The notes under the pieces: generated by a model
The model's input: the letters and a program-made list of their open reading frames with translations, nothing else
Told to the model about the DNA's origin: nothing
Databases searched by the model: none
Part shown: piece by piece, positions 4,893-6,604 of the stretch
Numbering within the stretch: position 1 is the stretch's first letter
Layout: the number at the start of each line of letters is the position of its first letter
Position numbers and translations under genes: made by a program
Assembly: GCA_001399705.1 (NCBI GenBank)
Contig: LJCR01000127.1
Span: forward strand, 1 to 6,604
Reading direction: 5' to 3'
Source of the DNA: Kouleothrix aurantiaca
Lineage (GTDB): Bacteria; Chloroflexota; Chloroflexia; Chloroflexales; Roseiflexaceae
DNA: 6,604 nucleotides

Positions 4893-6503
4893 CTAGCTGG
4901 TAAGCAGCCAGCGCGCCAGCATCTGGCCCAGTTCGGCCTGGCGCACCGGCTTGCTCAGGTAGTCGTCCATGCCGGCGGCCGGGCACGCCTCGCGGTCGCC
5001 ATGCATAGCATTCGCCGTCATCGCAATAATCGGGATGTGCGCGCCGCTGTGCTGCTCGCGCTCGCGAATGGCGCGCGTGGCCGCAAAACCATCCAGCTCT
5101 GGCATCTGGCAATCCATCAGCACCAGCTGAAAGGAATGCGGCGCGGCCAGCGCATCGAGCGCGGCGCGTCCGTTCGCCACAACATGCGCCCCATAGCCAA
5201 GCTTGCCGAGCTGCCGCAATATCAGTTGCTGGTTGACCGTATGATCCTCGACCACCAGGATCTGCTGGCGCGGCACGCTGCCCAGGCACGCCAGGGACGC
5301 ATCGGCCGCTGCCGGCCGGGCCTGCGCCTCGTCGTTCAGCTCAAAGAAAAGCGCGGCCAGGCTATCGAAAAGCTGCGATTGCTTGATTGGCTTGGTGAAG
5401 TAGGAGTGAAACCCGCTGCGCAGTGCCTGCTCATCCTGCCCGCGCTCGTCAAACGCCGTGAGCATAATGAGCTGCGGGTGCGAAAGCCCCTGACCGCGCT
5501 GGAGCGCCCGCGCCAGTGCAAAACCATCCATGTCGGGCAATAGCTGCTCGCAGATCAGCAGGCTGTATGGAGCACTATCCGCTGCTGCGACGCGCATCAT
5601 CTCAATAGCTCTTGCGCCTTTGGGGGCTGTGTCGGCGGCAATACCCCAGCTTTGCAGGTATTGCTGCACGATCTCGGCGCCGGGCGCGAACTGCTGGCGC
5701 CGCAGGCGGCTGGCCACCCAGCCGAGCTGGTCGATATTCAGGGCGGCCAGCGCGCGCGCCACATACTCGTTGATGATCTCGCCGTCGGCCACAATCACCG
5801 AGCGGTCGGCCACGCGCGCGAAGTCGTTGTCGTGCGTCACCATCACAATGGTTTTGCCTTCGCGGGCCAGCCGTGCGAACAGCGCAAAAATCTCGGTGGC
5901 GGTTTTTGAATCGAGGTTGCCGGTCGGCTCGTCGGCCATGATCACGGGCGGGTCGTTGGCGAGCGCGCGCGCGATGGCGACACGCTGCTGCTGGCCGCCG
6001 GAGATCGCGGTGGGCAGCTTGTTGATGTGCTCGCCCATGCCCACCTGCTCAAGCAGCGCAATCGCGCGCGCGCGGCGTTCGCGCGGGGCGTACATGCCGC
6101 ACAGCTCCATTGGCAGGATGACATTTTCCACCAGCGAGAGCGTGGGCAGCAGCTGAAAGAACTGAAAGACAATGCCAACCGTGCGGCCGCGCCACACCGC
6201 CATCTGGTTTTCGTCGAGCGTGTGGACCGCAACATCACCTACCAGCACTGCGCCCGCGCTTGGCCGGTCGATGCCGGTAATCATGTTCATCAGCGTCGAT
6301 TTGCCCGAGCCTGATTTTCCAATAATCGCCACAAACTCGCCGCGCCCGATCTGCAGGCTCACGCCCCGCAGCGCGGTGAAGCTGCCGGCGGCGCTTTGGA
6401 AGGTCTTGACGACATCGCGCAGCTCGATCAGGGCCGCGCCGTGGTTGGGCGAACTGCTTGCGGCCGGTGCGGTTCGGGGTTTTTGAAAGATGTGCTTGAT
6501 CAT
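4893..6503 (-). CDS. ABC-transporter ATPase (LolD/MacB type) fused to two response-regulator receiver domains
   Basis: A 536-residue cytoplasmic protein made of parts that do not normally occur together. Residues 25-245 are a full ATPase of the LolD/MacB/FtsE type: Walker [10 protein letters not shown] (62-70), Q-loop Gln114, signature ISGGQQQ (167-173), Walker B VIMADEP with Asp191-Glu192, and His224 in the H-loop. Residues 246-280 ([10 protein letters not shown] to FAPGAEIVQ) look like the linker and first strand of a cyclic-nucleotide-binding domain seen behind such ATPases in Chloroflexota. From QQYLQSWG (280-287) the sequence is that of a hybrid histidine kinase C-terminus. The first receiver lacks its first strand and acidic pair, has Glu319 in place of the acceptor Asp, and keeps Thr349 and Lys371. 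The second receiver (414-534) is complete, with Glu419-Asp420, Asp464, Thr496 and Lys518. There is no kinase, HPt or membrane domain. The start at 6503 has GGAG 6 bases upstream. Whether the fusion is real or a chimera is open. Confidence 0.85.
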   Translation of the reverse strand: MIKHIFQKPRTAPAASSSPNHGAALIELRDVVKTFQSAAGSFTALRGVSLQIGRGEFVAIIGKSGSGKSTLMNMITGIDRPSAGAVLVGDVAVHTLDENQMAVWRGRTVGIVFQFFQLLPTLSLVENVILPMELCGMYAPRERRARAIALLEQVGMGEHINKLPTAISGGQQQRVAIARALANDPPVIMADEPTGNLDSKTATEIFALFARLAREGKTIVMVTHDNDFARVADRSVIVADGEIINEYVARALAALNIDQLGWVASRLRRQQFAPGAEIVQQYLQSWGIAADTAPKGARAIEMMRVAAADSAPYSLLICEQLLPDMDGFALARALQRGQGLSHPQLIMLTAFDERGQDEQALRSGFHSYFTKPIKQSQLFDSLAALFFELNDEAQARPAAADASLACLGSVPRQQILVVEDHTVNQQLILRQLGKLGYGAHVVANGRAALDALAAPHSFQLVLMDCQMPELDGFAATRAIREREQHSGAHIPIIAMTANAMHGDREACPAAGMDDYLSKPVRQAELGQMLARWLLTS

Positions 6504-6516
6504 TGCTGGCTCCGAA

Positions 6517-6604
6517 TTACTGGTACGAATTGCGCTGTGGCTGCCCGCTCGCCACGGCGACGATCTGCCGGCGCTGGGCACGGCTCAGGCGGATGGGTGC
6601 GAGC
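6517..6604 (-). CDS. C-terminal end of an unidentified upstream gene
   Basis: An open frame enters from the right edge and ends with TAA at 6519-6517. The last 28 codons read [16 protein letters not shown] followed by [12 protein letters not shown]. Third positions are almost all G or C, as in the real genes of this window, which supports coding. The tail is hydrophilic and basic, so it is not a typical FtsX/MacB membrane-permease end; I do not recognise the family. The ATPase-receiver gene starts 13 bases after the stop, which suggests one operon and makes a transporter partner or membrane-fusion protein possible, but nothing in this fragment shows it. Confidence 0.5.
   Translation of the reverse strand, partial: LAPIRLSRAQRRQIVAVASGQPQRNSYQ

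Noticed and set aside
4351..5289. 312-codon minus-strand open frame across the end of the regulator and the receiver domains
   Set aside because: It overlaps two recognised genes in other frames and its translation is a low-information Arg/Ala/Pro mixture.

Overview
The window looks like chromosomal DNA from a GC-rich, free-living bacterium, most likely a Chloroflexota (Roseiflexus/Kouleothrix-like). That assignment rests on gene content and protein style only: an HxlR regulator with an SCP2-like tail, DUF899, DUF2277, YCII and RibD_C-type reductase genes side by side, and a LolD/MacB-type ATPase whose tail resembles the start of a cyclic-nucleotide-binding domain. No rRNA, tRNA, CRISPR array, IS element or phage gene is visible. 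Nearly all of the sequence is coding.

Region 1 (1-4062, minus strand) is a tightly packed row of seven genes. In transcription order they are a DUF899 thioredoxin-like protein (4062-3388), a class C beta-lactamase-like serine hydrolase (3391-2192, overlapping the previous stop), DUF2277 (2096-1827), a RibD_C/dihydrofolate-reductase-like oxidoreductase (1806-1219), a YCII-like protein (1168-827), a pyridoxamine-phosphate-oxidase-like flavin/F420 protein (774-259), and the N-terminal part of a peptidase E-like (S51) protein (245 to beyond position 1). Most have a clear AAGGAG-type ribosome binding site 6-8 bases before the start. The only sizeable internal gap (2097-2191) holds a long, nearly perfect hairpin that looks like a dispersed palindromic repeat.

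Region 2 (4063-4202) is a conspicuously AT-rich divergent control region. It has a near-consensus promoter facing the seven-gene row (TTGACT, 17 bases, TATAAT) with a 19-bp imperfect palindrome over its -10 box. It also has a weaker promoter facing the HxlR-type regulator (4203-4877, plus strand), whose mRNA appears to be leaderless. The layout suggests that the regulator controls the minus-strand row and possibly itself. The row may be an inducible redox/detoxification set, but that function is inference.

Region 3 (4893-6604, minus strand) converges on the regulator. Its main gene encodes an unusual fusion: a complete ABC-transporter ATPase joined in frame to the C-terminal end of a hybrid histidine kinase. 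The kinase-derived part is a receiver domain missing its first strand and carrying Glu at the phospho-acceptor site, followed by a complete second receiver domain. The join lies near 5660-5690. It is either a genuine rearrangement that makes a phosphorelay-linked ATPase or a deletion/assembly chimera, and it is the most notable item here. A short coding tail of an upstream gene, 13 bases before the ATPase start, enters from the right edge.
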